From positions 1 to 54,032 of the forward strand of contig JAIESR010000057.1 in NCBI GenBank assembly GCA_019745775.1: a DNA stretch of 54,032 bases, read 5' to 3'. The stretch comes from Xanthobacteraceae bacterium (GTDB lineage Bacteria > Pseudomonadota > Alphaproteobacteria > Rhizobiales > Xanthobacteraceae). Position 1 is the stretch's first letter. Each line of letters opens with the position of its first letter. Both the position numbers and the translations under genes were made by a program. Under the pieces are notes generated by a model that searched no databases, was not told the origin of the DNA, and worked only from the letters and a program-made list of their open reading frames with translations. Of the stretch, positions 43,295 through 51,898 are shown piece by piece.

Positions 43295-44047
43295 ATGACG
43301 ACGCCCGTGAAAATCGAAGATGGCAAGATGTACGGCTACCGCGCCAGGATCGGCTACACTTCGCCGCCACTGACCACCGAGGTCTTCCCCTACGAGTTCT
43401 ACAAGATCGTGCCGGACGGCGTGTCACTCGTCGTCACGTCGCTTGCGATCGTGGTGCGCTCGAAGGACGAGGTCGACCAGTCCTACGACATCTCGATGCG
43501 CGCGACGCGCGAGATGGCGGCGGCCGGCTGCGACATCGTCGTGCTCGGCGGCGTGCCGATCAATCTCTCGCGCGGCACGAAGAACGCCGAGCAGATGATC
43601 GCCGATCTCGAAGCCGAACTCGGCATCAAGGTGTCGTCGAGCGCGGCGGCGCAGGCCAAGGCGGCGAAGGCGCTCGGCTGCAAGAAGGTCGTGGTGGCGC
43701 AGCCCTATTCCCATTCCGACACCGCCCGCATCGCCGGCTATTCCGAGCATTTCGGCTGCGAGCTCCTGGGCGCCACCGGCTGGGGCAGCGCGTTCAATCG
43801 AATCGGCGCGATCCCGCAGCACGCCGCGGTCGAGATGGGGCGCAAGCTGATGAAGGAGCATCCCGACGCCGACTCGATCCTCCTGCCCTCGCCGCACTGG
43901 CCGACCGCCGGCGCGATCGACGTGCTGGAGAAGGAATTCGGGGTCAACGTGATGACTGCGCACCAAGCGATCGTGTGGGACGCCCTGCGCCGTTGCGGCG
44001 TCAACGACAAGATCGATGGATTCGGGAGACTCTTTAGGGAATTCTAG
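43295..44047 (+). CDS. Maleate isomerase/arylmalonate decarboxylase-fold protein lacking both cysteines
   Basis: 250-residue Asp/Glu racemase-superfamily protein. The layout matches maleate cis-trans isomerases, but the two catalytic Cys positions read GGVP (residues ~85-88) and PSPHW (near 206), so neither Cys is present. A thiolate mechanism is therefore unlikely; a decarboxylase, a binding protein or another chemistry is possible. It begins a plus-strand run leading to SsuA-like binding proteins. Confidence 0.75.
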   Translation: MTTPVKIEDGKMYGYRARIGYTSPPLTTEVFPYEFYKIVPDGVSLVVTSLAIVVRSKDEVDQSYDISMRATREMAAAGCDIVVLGGVPINLSRGTKNAEQMIADLEAELGIKVSSSAAAQAKAAKALGCKKVVVAQPYSHSDTARIAGYSEHFGCELLGATGWGSAFNRIGAIPQHAAVEMGRKLMKEHPDADSILLPSPHWPTAGAIDVLEKEFGVNVMTAHQAIVWDALRRCGVNDKIDGFGRLFREF

Positions 44048-44080
44048 TTTGGATACGGACGGTGCCGCGAACTCGGTCTG

Positions 44081-44248
44081 CTCCCTCTCCCCACCCGAAC
44101 TCGGGTTTACCCGAGTTCGGCATAAAAGGAGCGGTCGAAGTCGGAACCATCCGACGTCGACTGGGGAGAGAGGTGGAGTGAGGGGGAATAGGTCCCTCGA
44201 TAGGTTCGAACCCCCTCACCCTACCCCTCTCCCCTCCGGGGAGAGGGG
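44081..44248. repeat. REP-like inverted doublet with inserted perfect hairpin
   Basis: Left unit starts CTCCCTCTCCCC at 44081 and closes CTGGGGAGAGAGG around 44161-44173, with a GAGTGAGGGGGA tail; it is interrupted by an insert containing CCGAACTCGGG (44095-44105), loop TTTA, CCCGAGTTCGG (44110-44120), a perfect 11-bp hairpin. The inverted unit is 44211-44248 (CCCCTCACCC...CCCCTCTCCCC/GGGGAGAGGGG). Lies between the racemase-like gene and the first SsuA gene. Confidence 0.8.
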
Positions 44249-44306
44249 ACACGCTGCGGCAAGTTGCGAAGTCTAGACACAACAAGAAGCGCCGGGAGGA
44301 ATTGCC

Positions 44307-45296
44307 ATGAAAGTCTCAATACGCATCGCCCTCGCCGCGCTTGTAGTCGCCGTTTCTCTCCTCCCCGCCGCCGCGCAACAGCTCGTGCCGTTCCGCGTCG
44401 GCATCACCGACGCGGTCAACACCGTGCTGCCGGTGTGGATGGCGCAGGAAGGCGGCTTCTATGAAGCGAACGGCCTCAAGGTCGAGATCGTCAACATGGG
44501 CGGGGGCACCCGCGGCGCCAAGGAATTGCAGGCCGGCAACATCGACCTGATGCGGGTGGGCATGTCGTCGGTGGTGCAGGCCAACACGTCGGGCGGCGAC
44601 CTGCGGCTGATCGGCTCGATGAGCAACGTGATCCGCTTCGTGATCGCGACCGCGCCCGGCGTGAAGAGCGCGGCCGATCTCAAGGGCGGCGTGATCGGCG
44701 TGAGCACGACCGGCTCAGAAAGCGATTCCACCGTGACGCTGGCGCTCGAGCGCTTCGGCATGACGCGCGCCGACGTGACGGTGAAGGAGTATGGCGGCGG
44801 CGCCAAGCGGCTCGCAGCGGTGCGCACCGGCGAGATCAAGGCGACCGCGATCAACGAGCCGACCACGAGCCAGGCGCGCGAGCAGGGCGTCAATATCCTG
44901 ATCGACCTCGCCGCCGAGAAGATTCCGTGGCTGTTCAGCGGCGTAGTGGTGCGGCGCGGCGACCTGAAGGAGCGGCGCGAGCTTGTCGTGCGCTTCATGC
45001 GCGCGGTGATCGAAGGCAACTATCTAGCGCTGACCGACGCCGCGCGCGCCAAGGCGGTGCTGACGCGCGAGCTCAACATCAAGAACCCGAAGATCATCGA
45101 GATCAGCTACGAGGATTTCCGCGCGCAGTCGCCGCCTGACATGAATATCTCCATGACCGGGGTCGAGAACGTGCTCAAGATCAGCGCCGGCACGGGCAGC
45201 CGCAATCCCGCCGACTATGTCGACGGCAGCGTGCTCGAGGAATTGCGCAGGAGCGGCTTCTTCGCGGCCATGCAGAAGAAATACGGGAAGCTGTAG
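44307..45296 (+). CDS. SsuA/NMT1-like ABC substrate-binding protein
   Basis: 329-residue periplasmic receptor (signal peptide ending PAAAQQ, ~24). Features: RVGITDAVNTVLPVWMAQEGGFYEANGLKVEIV, GVSTTGSESDS and a C-terminal FFAAMQKKYGKL. GGAGGA precedes ATG 44307. A close paralogue lies 107 bp downstream. No ABC permease or ATPase adjoins. Sulfonate-, nitrate- or thiamine-precursor-type ligands are known for the family; the ligand here is unknown. Confidence 0.9.
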   Translation: MKVSIRIALAALVVAVSLLPAAAQQLVPFRVGITDAVNTVLPVWMAQEGGFYEANGLKVEIVNMGGGTRGAKELQAGNIDLMRVGMSSVVQANTSGGDLRLIGSMSNVIRFVIATAPGVKSAADLKGGVIGVSTTGSESDSTVTLALERFGMTRADVTVKEYGGGAKRLAAVRTGEIKATAINEPTTSQAREQGVNILIDLAAEKIPWLFSGVVVRRGDLKERRELVVRFMRAVIEGNYLALTDAARAKAVLTRELNIKNPKIIEISYEDFRAQSPPDMNISMTGVENVLKISAGTGSRNPADYVDGSVLEELRRSGFFAAMQKKYGKL

Positions 45297-45402
45297 TTGT
45301 GGAGACGGATGCCATGCAATGGTGGTCGGCTCCCTTTCCCCGTTGGGGAGGAGGAATCCGTCGGCGCAAGCGGCACGACCAAAAACAGGACGAGAGGAAA
45401 CG

Positions 45403-46389
45403 ATGACTTCAGCACCAAAGTGGTTTGTCATTGCGCTCGTGTTGCTGTGTAGCGCACCCGCCCTCGCGCAAGCTCCCGCCGAGGTGCGCGTCGGAACCTC
45501 CGGCACCGCCAACACCGTGCTGGCGCTCTGGATGGCGGAAGACGCCGGGCTCTACGCCAAGCACGGTCTCAAGGTCACGATGAGCAACATGGGCGGCGGC
45601 AGCCGCGGCGCCGCGGAAGTGCGCGCCGGCAAGCTCGAGGTGATGCATGTCGGCCTCTCGTCGGTGGTGCAGCTCAACCAGAAGGGCGCGGACCTTCGCA
45701 CCATCGCGTCGCTCGCCAACCTGATCCGCTTCGGCTTCTTCACCGCGCCGGGCGTGAAGTCCGCCGCCGACCTGAAAGGCGGCGCGGTCGCGATCAGCGC
45801 CGCCGGCTCGGAGAGCGACGCGGTCGCGACCATCGCGCTGGAGCGGCTGAAGCTCACGCGCCAGGACGTCGAGATCAGGGAGTTCGGCGACAGCCTCAAG
45901 CGGCTGGAGGCGCTGAAGGCCGGCGCGGTGAAGGCGACGATGCTGAACGAGCCGTTCGCCACCGCAGCGCGCGACATGGGGCTGACGCCGATCGTCGACC
46001 TCGCGGCCGAGCGCATCCCCTGGCTGTTCTCGACCCTGGTAGTGAGTCAGAAGTATCTCCACGAGAACCGCGAGGTGATGGCGCGCTTCCTGCGCGCCAC
46101 CGCCGAGGGAAACTATCTCGCGATCGCCGAGCCGGCGCGCGCCAAAGCCGTGCTCGCCAAGGGCACGCGCGTGACCGATCCGAAGGTCGTCGAGCTCACT
46201 TACGTGGACTTCACCCAGATGACGCCGCTCGACCTCGCGGTGCCGCGCTCCGGCGCCGAGAATATCCTGGCGCATTTCCCGCCGACGGTAAGCCGCAAAC
46301 TCGACGACTACATCGACCTCTCGGTGCTGGAAGCCTTGCGCAAGGAGGGCCTATTTGCCGCACTCGAAAAGAAATACGGCAAGCGTTAG
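45403..46389 (+). CDS. SsuA/NMT1-like ABC substrate-binding protein, tandem paralogue
   Basis: 328-residue paralogue of the preceding gene with near-identical layout: signal peptide (ALAQ, ~23), VGTSGTANTVLALWMAEDAGLYAKHGLKV, GGGSRGAAEVRAGKL, IPWLFS and C-terminal ALEKKYGKR. GAGAGGAAA precedes ATG 45403; the frame is open upstream but that part is not protein-like. A tandem duplication with divergence suggests two related ligands. The next gene starts 9 bp later. Confidence 0.9.
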   Translation: MTSAPKWFVIALVLLCSAPALAQAPAEVRVGTSGTANTVLALWMAEDAGLYAKHGLKVTMSNMGGGSRGAAEVRAGKLEVMHVGLSSVVQLNQKGADLRTIASLANLIRFGFFTAPGVKSAADLKGGAVAISAAGSESDAVATIALERLKLTRQDVEIREFGDSLKRLEALKAGAVKATMLNEPFATAARDMGLTPIVDLAAERIPWLFSTLVVSQKYLHENREVMARFLRATAEGNYLAIAEPARAKAVLAKGTRVTDPKVVELTYVDFTQMTPLDLAVPRSGAENILAHFPPTVSRKLDDYIDLSVLEALRKEGLFAALEKKYGKR

Positions 46390-46398
46390 CCTCACCGC

Positions 46399-47451
46399 AT
46401 GCCGAGCCGCACAATCAAGAAACACTGGTCAGGTCTCTGCGCCGTCGCGCTGACGCTGTCGCTGCCGTCATTTGCGTCCGCGCAATCCGTCGAGGACTTC
46501 TACAAGGGCCGGCAGATCAACCTGATCATCGGCGGTGGCGCCGGGGGCGGCTACGACGTCTACTACCGCACCCTTGCTCGCCACATGGGCCGGCACATTC
46601 CCGGCAATCCGACCTTCATCGCCAAGAACCAGCCGGCGGCCGGCGGGCTCGCCGCCGCGTCGGCGATCTACACCACGGCCGAGAAGGACGGCGGCACCAT
46701 CGGCGCCTTCGCCAACAACGTCACCATGGATCCGCTGTTCGGCGCGGTCGGCGCGCGCTACGACCCGCTCAAGCTCAACTGGCTGGGCTCGATCGGCAAG
46801 CAGCAGAGCGTCTGCGCGACCTGGCACGAGAGCCCGATCAAACGGATCGAACAGGCGCAAGAGCGCGAGGTGATCGTCGGCGCCGCCGGCGCGACCTCGA
46901 ACACCGCGCTGATGCCGAAGGTGCTCAACGCGCTGCTCGACACCAAATTCCGCGTGATCGCCGGCTACGATCCCGCCGCCGGCTTGACGCTGTCGATCGA
47001 GCGACGCGAAGTCGAAGGCATCTGCGGGCTGTCGTGGTCGACGATGAAGGCATCGCGGCCGCACTGGATCAAGGACAAGCTGCTCAACGTGATCGTGCAG
47101 CTCGCCTTGCAGAAGCTGCCCGAGCTGCCGGACGTGCCGGCCGGGCTCGACATCGTGAAGGACCCGCACAAGAAGCGCGTGCTGACCTTGATCCTGCTGC
47201 GGCAGGAGACCGGCCGCCCGATGGCGGCGCCGCCCGGCGTGCCGGAGGATCGGGTCGCGGCGCTCCGCCGGGCCTTCGATGCAACGATGAAAGACCCCGC
47301 CTTCATCGCCGAGGCCGAGAAGCTGCAGCTCGAGATCGAGCCGATGACCGGGCCAGAGATCCAGAAAATGCTGGCGGACGCCTTCGCCACGCCGAAGCAG
47401 ATCGTGGCGGAGGCGGCCGAGTTGCTCACCCCGCCGGCGCAGAAGAAGTAG
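46399..47451 (+). CDS. TctC-family solute-binding protein, long form
   Basis: 350-residue periplasmic receptor with signal peptide (to FASAQ, ~29), then the variant start VEDFYKGRQINLIIGGGAGGGYDVYYR and KNQPAAGGLAAASAIY in place of the usual ENRPGGGG loop. It is a distinct TctC branch, often found beside SsuA-like receptors. Only 9 bp separate it from the upstream gene, so it is co-transcribed. No TctAB nearby; function in uptake is inferred. Confidence 0.88.
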   Translation: MPSRTIKKHWSGLCAVALTLSLPSFASAQSVEDFYKGRQINLIIGGGAGGGYDVYYRTLARHMGRHIPGNPTFIAKNQPAAGGLAAASAIYTTAEKDGGTIGAFANNVTMDPLFGAVGARYDPLKLNWLGSIGKQQSVCATWHESPIKRIEQAQEREVIVGAAGATSNTALMPKVLNALLDTKFRVIAGYDPAAGLTLSIERREVEGICGLSWSTMKASRPHWIKDKLLNVIVQLALQKLPELPDVPAGLDIVKDPHKKRVLTLILLRQETGRPMAAPPGVPEDRVAALRRAFDATMKDPAFIAEAEKLQLEIEPMTGPEIQKMLADAFATPKQIVAEAAELLTPPAQKK

Positions 47452-47464
47452 CGCCACTTTCCGG

Positions 47465-47572
47465 CCTCATCCTGAGGGCCGTGCGCAGCACAGCGTCTCG
47501 AAGGATGGGGCGGCCCATACTCGTAGCCATGGTTCGAGACGCGTCGCTGGCGCGACGCTCCTCACCATGAGG
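47465..47572. repeat. CCTCATCCTGAGG-type dispersed palindrome
   Basis: About 108 bp. Left half begins CCTCATCCTGAGG and includes CGTCTCGAAGGATG; right half reads CATGGTTCGAGACGCG and ends CACCATGAGG, the inverse pattern. This is a familiar intergenic palindrome in Bradyrhizobium-like genomes. It lies between two convergent genes, where it may terminate both. Confidence 0.82.
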
Positions 47573-47594
47573 GCGGAGTGTGCGGGAGCTCTCC

Positions 47595-48368
47595 TCAATT
47601 CCGATAGCTCGGATCGATGCCGTCGAGCATCGCGAGCAGCGACGGCCAGCCATTGGCGCGGCCGTCGACGCCGCCCTCGAACTGGTTGGCGGCGTGCTCC
47701 ATCAGGTTGGGCGAGAGCCTGATCAGCGTGCCGCCGGTCGACATCGCCGCGATCTGCGCCTTGCAGCTCTTTTCGAGGTTGCGCATCAAGAGGAACGCCT
47801 GCGCCACCGTCTTGCCGCAGGTGAGCAGGCCGTGGTTGCGCAGGATCAGCGCGTTGTGCTTGCCGAGCGAGGCGACGATGCGGGTGCGCTCGTCAAGATC
47901 GTCCGCAACGCCTTCATAGTCGTGATAGCCGATGCGGTTGTAGAAGCGCATCGACTTCTGCGTGAGCGGGAGGAGCCCCTCCTCCAGGCTTGCGATCGCC
48001 ATGCCCGCCACGGTGTGGGTGTGCAGCACGCATTTGGCGTCGGGGCGCGCCAGATGCACGGCCGAATGGATCACGAAGCCCGCCGGATTGACCGAGTATT
48101 CGGTGTCGCCGACGATGTTGCCGTCGAGATCGACCTTCACCAGGTTCGACGCGGTGATCTGGGTGTAGAGGAGCCCGTAGGGATTGAGCAGGAAGTGCTC
48201 CTCCGGCCCCGGCACCCGCGCCGAGATGTGGGTCGCAAACAGATCGTCCATGTCGTAGTGGGCGACGAGGCGATAGCACGCCGCGAGGTCGACGCGCATC
48301 GCGCGCTCTTCCGCGCTCATTGCGGACGCTTCGCCCTTGCGGGAGATGACGACGGGTTTCAGCGCCAT
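47595..48368 (-). CDS. Class II aldolase/adducin-family protein
   Basis: 257-residue metal-dependent aldolase-fold protein. The zinc-binding residues lie in VLHTHT (H116, H118) and the later RNHGLL His. Family activities include fuculose-phosphate aldolase and, relevant here, decarboxylation of dihydroxyphthalate-type acids. It is downstream of a hydroxyacid dehydrogenase and LigAB on the same strand, so a decarboxylase or retro-aldol role in ring-fission product breakdown is plausible. GAGAGGAAAC precedes the ATG at 48368. Confidence 0.9.
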   Translation of the reverse strand: MALKPVVISRKGEASAMSAEERAMRVDLAACYRLVAHYDMDDLFATHISARVPGPEEHFLLNPYGLLYTQITASNLVKVDLDGNIVGDTEYSVNPAGFVIHSAVHLARPDAKCVLHTHTVAGMAIASLEEGLLPLTQKSMRFYNRIGYHDYEGVADDLDERTRIVASLGKHNALILRNHGLLTCGKTVAQAFLLMRNLEKSCKAQIAAMSTGGTLIRLSPNLMEHAANQFEGGVDGRANGWPSLLAMLDGIDPSYRN

Positions 48369-48411
48369 GGCGGTTTCCTCTCTTTGTGCGGGCGATGCCT
48401 TCGCTTCAAGC

Positions 48412-49371
48412 TCACACCCCGTAGAACTCCTCCGGCTCGACCACCCGGGCGATATCGAGCCCCTTGATCGCGGCCTGCACCATGATCAGCCGCGTCTCCT
48501 CGGTCGAGGCACCGATATGCGGCGCCGCCAGCATGTTCGGATGGTTGAGCAGCCTGTCGCATTCCGCCGGCTCGACGCCAAACACGTCGAAGCACGCCGC
48601 CATCAGCGCATTGTTTTCCAAGCGCGCCAACAGCGCGTCTTCGTCGACGATGCCGCCGCGGCAGGCGTTCACCAGCACCGCGCCCGGCCGCATCTTCTTG
48701 AGCACGGCGTCGGAATAGAGCCCGATCGTCTGCCTGGTCTTCGGCAGATGCAGCGTCAGCACCTCCGAGCGCGCGAGCAATTCGTCGAACGAGACCGGCG
48801 TCACGTCCCACTGCTTGTAGAAATCGGCGTAGTCCTTGATGTCGCAGGCGATGATCTTGCAGTCGAACGGCTGGAGCAGCCGCACGACCTCCTTGCCAAT
48901 ATTGCCGCAGCCGTGGATGCCGACGGTGCGGCCGGTGAGGAACAGCCCGTTGCGGATGCGCGGCCGCTCGCCGGCGCGCATCGCGAGGTTGAGCGGCATC
49001 ACGTGGCGCAGCCCCATGATCATGAAGCCCAGCGTGAGCTCCGCGACCGCTAGCTTGTTGACGCCCCAGGTGTAGCCGAATTTCACGCCGTGGCGCTTCA
49101 GCGCGGCGAAGTCGATGGTCTCGCAGCCATTGCCGTATTTGCCGATGACCTTGAGGTTCGGCAGCGCCGAAAGCGTGCGGTCGTTGATCGGCTCGAAGCC
49201 GATGATCGCGGCGTCGCAGTCCTTCAAGAGCGCGATCGTCTCGTCCTCGCCGATGCGATAGCCGGCTTCGTTGAATTTCGCGTTCGGATAAGCCTTGATC
49301 ACCTCCTGCCGCATGACCGGATGGCGGCAGACGTGATCGGCGGCAACACCCAACTGATTGATCGAAGCCAT
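48412..49371 (-). CDS. D-2-hydroxyacid dehydrogenase (NAD-binding, SerA-like)
   Basis: 319-residue dehydrogenase: NAD fold motif GIHGCGNIGKEV around residue 150, the VNACRGGIVDEDAL substrate-binding Arg region, and AAPHIGASTEE with the catalytic His. It reduces 2-oxo acids or oxidises 2-hydroxy acids. Its neighbours are ring-cleavage genes, so it may act on the oxo acid or semialdehyde from cleavage rather than on phosphoglycerate. No serine-pathway partner is near. Confidence 0.9.
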   Translation of the reverse strand: MASINQLGVAADHVCRHPVMRQEVIKAYPNAKFNEAGYRIGEDETIALLKDCDAAIIGFEPINDRTLSALPNLKVIGKYGNGCETIDFAALKRHGVKFGYTWGVNKLAVAELTLGFMIMGLRHVMPLNLAMRAGERPRIRNGLFLTGRTVGIHGCGNIGKEVVRLLQPFDCKIIACDIKDYADFYKQWDVTPVSFDELLARSEVLTLHLPKTRQTIGLYSDAVLKKMRPGAVLVNACRGGIVDEDALLARLENNALMAACFDVFGVEPAECDRLLNHPNMLAAPHIGASTEETRLIMVQAAIKGLDIARVVEPEEFYGV

Positions 49372-49401
49372 TGCTAGACGCCCCCCTGCCTGCCGGTATC
49401 T

Positions 49402-49671
49402 CTATTGCGGATCTTTGGCGCCCTTGATGCGCTCGGCATAGAGCGCGGGCGTCAGGCCGAACAGCCCCCAGCGCGTGGTGTGCGCCAGCAGGAATGGGTG
49501 CGTGCCCCATTCGTAGAGTTTCTTGACGTCGCCTTCGAGCAGCGCCTTGCGCTGTTCGTCGGTCAGCGGCCAGTCCTTGATCGCCTTCGCCGGATCGGCG
49601 AGGACGGCCTCGCGAAACGCGCGGTCGTGATAGGCACGGTGGCAGATCTTGTTGATTTGATACGCGCTCAT
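49402..49671 (-). CDS. Extradiol dioxygenase small subunit, LigA-like
   Basis: 89-residue alpha-helical protein (NKICHRAYHDRAFREAVLADP start, ALLEGDVKKLYEWG) that resembles the alpha subunit of protocatechuate 4,5-dioxygenase but is shorter than the ~139-residue LigA. It would cap the active site of the LigB protein encoded just upstream in transcription order. The gap between the genes is 56 bp. Confidence 0.85.
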   Translation of the reverse strand: MSAYQINKICHRAYHDRAFREAVLADPAKAIKDWPLTDEQRKALLEGDVKKLYEWGTHPFLLAHTTRWGLFGLTPALYAERIKGAKDPQ

Positions 49672-49727
49672 CTCGTTGGTCCAGTGTTCTATCTGTTTCT
49701 ACAGGCGCACTCTCTCCCCGTCATCAT

Positions 49728-50552
49728 TCAATTCCACCGCCACACCGCATAGGCGTGACCGTCCTTGTCGTCGTGGTCGGCGAGGTAGACCGGCTTGTCC
49801 TTGCCGACCATGCCGAGCAGCACCACCCAGTTGAGCAGCTCGCCACCGATATTGCCGGCCTTCCACATCTGCTGCGGCGTCGCTTCCGTGACGATCGCGT
49901 CGAACTCGCCTTTGCCGATGCGGCGGTGCAGATGCCTCGACCATTCGAGGTCGGGCACGGAATTGCGCTTGCCGGGATCGATCTTCGGCCCGCCGATCTC
50001 GAGCGAGAAGCTGCCGGTCGCGATCACGGCGACGCGCAGCTTCTGCGGCAGGCTTTTCACCGCGCGCTCCATCATCTTGCCGAGCGCATAACAGCGCCTG
50101 GCAGTCGGCAGCGGCGCGGAGAAGGTGTTGATCCAGACCGGCACCACCGGCGCCTTCACGCCGTCGGTGAGGTAGTGCAGCGGCACCAGCATGGCGTGGT
50201 CGACGCCGAATTCCTGCGTCACCGCGAAGTCGAAGCCCTCTTCCATCGCGGTCTTGAGCATGTGCGAGGCGAGCGTCTCCTGCACCGCGAAGTCGTAGTG
50301 CGGCATTTTGGTCTGGTCGTTCGGACCATAGGCCGCGTCGGTGAGGCCGATCGCGAAGGTCGGGAAATTGTTCATGAAGAACGTGTTGAAATGGTCGTTG
50401 GCGATCACGATGATCGCCTCGGCCTTGGCGGCGTCGAGCTCCGCCTTTACTTCGCGAAACAGCCGCGGCGTGTCCTGCGGCCCGTCTTTCGGATACTGCG
50501 AGGGATAATGGGGCGAATGGGGGACGCCCACGGCGGCAACGAGTTCGGCCAT
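49728..50552 (-). CDS. Class III extradiol dioxygenase catalytic subunit, LigB-like
   Basis: 274-residue Fe(II) dioxygenase subunit. Metal-ligand candidates are H12 (VPHSPH), H54 (ANDHF) and E238 (IGGELLNW). At the place of the acid/base His of Sphingobium LigB (H195, in a GMSHQ loop) the sequence reads TGSFSLEIGG, so that His appears to be Leu184. GGAG precedes the ATG at 50552. With LigA and the aldolase and dehydrogenase genes it forms a ring-cleavage operon; the aromatic substrate is unknown. Confidence 0.88.
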   Translation of the reverse strand: MAELVAAVGVPHSPHYPSQYPKDGPQDTPRLFREVKAELDAAKAEAIIVIANDHFNTFFMNNFPTFAIGLTDAAYGPNDQTKMPHYDFAVQETLASHMLKTAMEEGFDFAVTQEFGVDHAMLVPLHYLTDGVKAPVVPVWINTFSAPLPTARRCYALGKMMERAVKSLPQKLRVAVIATGSFSLEIGGPKIDPGKRNSVPDLEWSRHLHRRIGKGEFDAIVTEATPQQMWKAGNIGGELLNWVVLLGMVGKDKPVYLADHDDKDGHAYAVWRWN

Positions 50553-50657
50553 TGCTAGCTCCGGTTTTTATGGGGAATAGAATGTGCCGAATTCCGCCCC
50601 GGAGACAAGCGGCCGCGGCATCGGCTATGCTGCGGCCGTACGGATCGGAAACGCAAA

Positions 50658-51869
50658 ATGTTGAACAGCGTATCGAGCGCAGAGAACGCCACAGACCATG
50701 CGCGGCGCGGTGCCGAGCTGGTCGAGCGGGCGCGCGGCCTCATCCCTATGATCGCGGCGGCGACCGGCCAGGTCGAGCGCGAGCGGGTGATCCCCGCCGA
50801 TGTGCTCAAGGCCATGCACGACGCGCGGCTGTTCCGCACGCTGATCCCCGCCAGCATCGACGGCGAGGAGGTCGAGCCCGCCACGTTCTTCCAGGTCGTC
50901 GAGGCGGTGGCGATGGCGGACGCCAGCGTGGCGTGGTGCCTGTGCCAAAACTCCGGGGTCTCGATGGCGGCCGCCTATCTCGATCCGAAGGTGGCGCGGG
51001 AGCTGTTCGGCGCGGCCGATGCGGCAGTCGCGACCGGCGCGCCCTCGACGCAGGCCAAGGCGGTCGTCACCGAAGGCGGCTATCGCGTTACCGGCCACTG
51101 GCATTTCGCGAGCGGCAGCCGGCATTCGCAATGGATCGGCGGCCACTCGACGATCTGCGAACCGGACGGCTCGCCGCGGCTTGGACCGAACGGCAAGCCT
51201 CTCGAACAAAGGACGATGTTCTTTCCGAAGGCCCGCGCCAAGATAACCGACACCTGGCAGGTGATCGGGCTGCGCGGCACCGGCAGCGACGATTACGCGG
51301 TCACCGACCTGTTCGTGCCGGAGGCCTACAGCTTCACGCGCGAATCCGACGCCGATCGGCGCGAGGCCGGACCGCTCTACAAGTTCTCGATCTTCAACTT
51401 GTTCGGCATCGGCTTCTGCGCGGTCGCGCTCGGCATCGCGCGCACCGTGCTCACCGACTTCATCGCCGTCGCCAGGGGCAAGAAGGCGCATTCGTCCGGC
51501 AAGCTCCTCGCCGAGAACAATTTTGTGCAGACCGAGGTCGGACGCGCCGAGGCCAAGCTCGGCGCGGCACGCGCCTACGTGCTCGACGGCTACGCGCAGC
51601 TCTACGAGCAGGCGTTACGCGGCGAGAAGGTCAGCGCCGCACAACGCTACGCCAGCCGTGGCATGACCTGCTTCGCGATCCAGCAGGCGCGCGAGGTCGT
51701 CGACTTCGCCTATCACGCCGCCGGCGCCGGCGCGATCTTCGACAACAATCCCTTCGAACGGCGCTTCCGCGACCTCCACACGGTGACCCAGCAGAGCCAG
51801 GCGCACACCGAGAATTTCGAAGCGCTCGGGCAATCGCTGATGGGCATCCAGCCGGCGCGCAAGCTGTAA
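50658..51869 (+). CDS. Acyl-CoA dehydrogenase-fold flavin monooxygenase (group D-like)
   Basis: 403-residue flavoprotein of the acyl-CoA dehydrogenase superfamily: helical N-terminal domain, beta domain around VTGHWHFASGSRHSQWIGGHS, and C-terminal helical domain. The GHWHFASGSRHSQW pattern is typical of two-component flavin-dependent monooxygenases such as HsaA-like enzymes. Divergent from LigB across ~105 bp, so it may hydroxylate the aromatic substrate before ring cleavage. A reductase partner is not encoded here. No clear ribosome-binding site. Confidence 0.82.
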   Translation: MLNSVSSAENATDHARRGAELVERARGLIPMIAAATGQVERERVIPADVLKAMHDARLFRTLIPASIDGEEVEPATFFQVVEAVAMADASVAWCLCQNSGVSMAAAYLDPKVARELFGAADAAVATGAPSTQAKAVVTEGGYRVTGHWHFASGSRHSQWIGGHSTICEPDGSPRLGPNGKPLEQRTMFFPKARAKITDTWQVIGLRGTGSDDYAVTDLFVPEAYSFTRESDADRREAGPLYKFSIFNLFGIGFCAVALGIARTVLTDFIAVARGKKAHSSGKLLAENNFVQTEVGRAEAKLGAARAYVLDGYAQLYEQALRGEKVSAAQRYASRGMTCFAIQQAREVVDFAYHAAGAGAIFDNNPFERRFRDLHTVTQQSQAHTENFEALGQSLMGIQPARKL

Positions 51870-51898
51870 TCAAGCTGCAAGAGAGAAACGTCAAAGAC

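Noticed and set aside
44081-44248. Possible CRISPR-like array
   Set aside because: Only a doublet of inverted palindromes is present, without regularly spaced direct repeats or cas genes.
48412-49371. D-3-phosphoglycerate dehydrogenase (serA)
   Set aside because: The family is right, but the ring-cleavage context and lack of serine-synthesis neighbours make the specific name unsafe.
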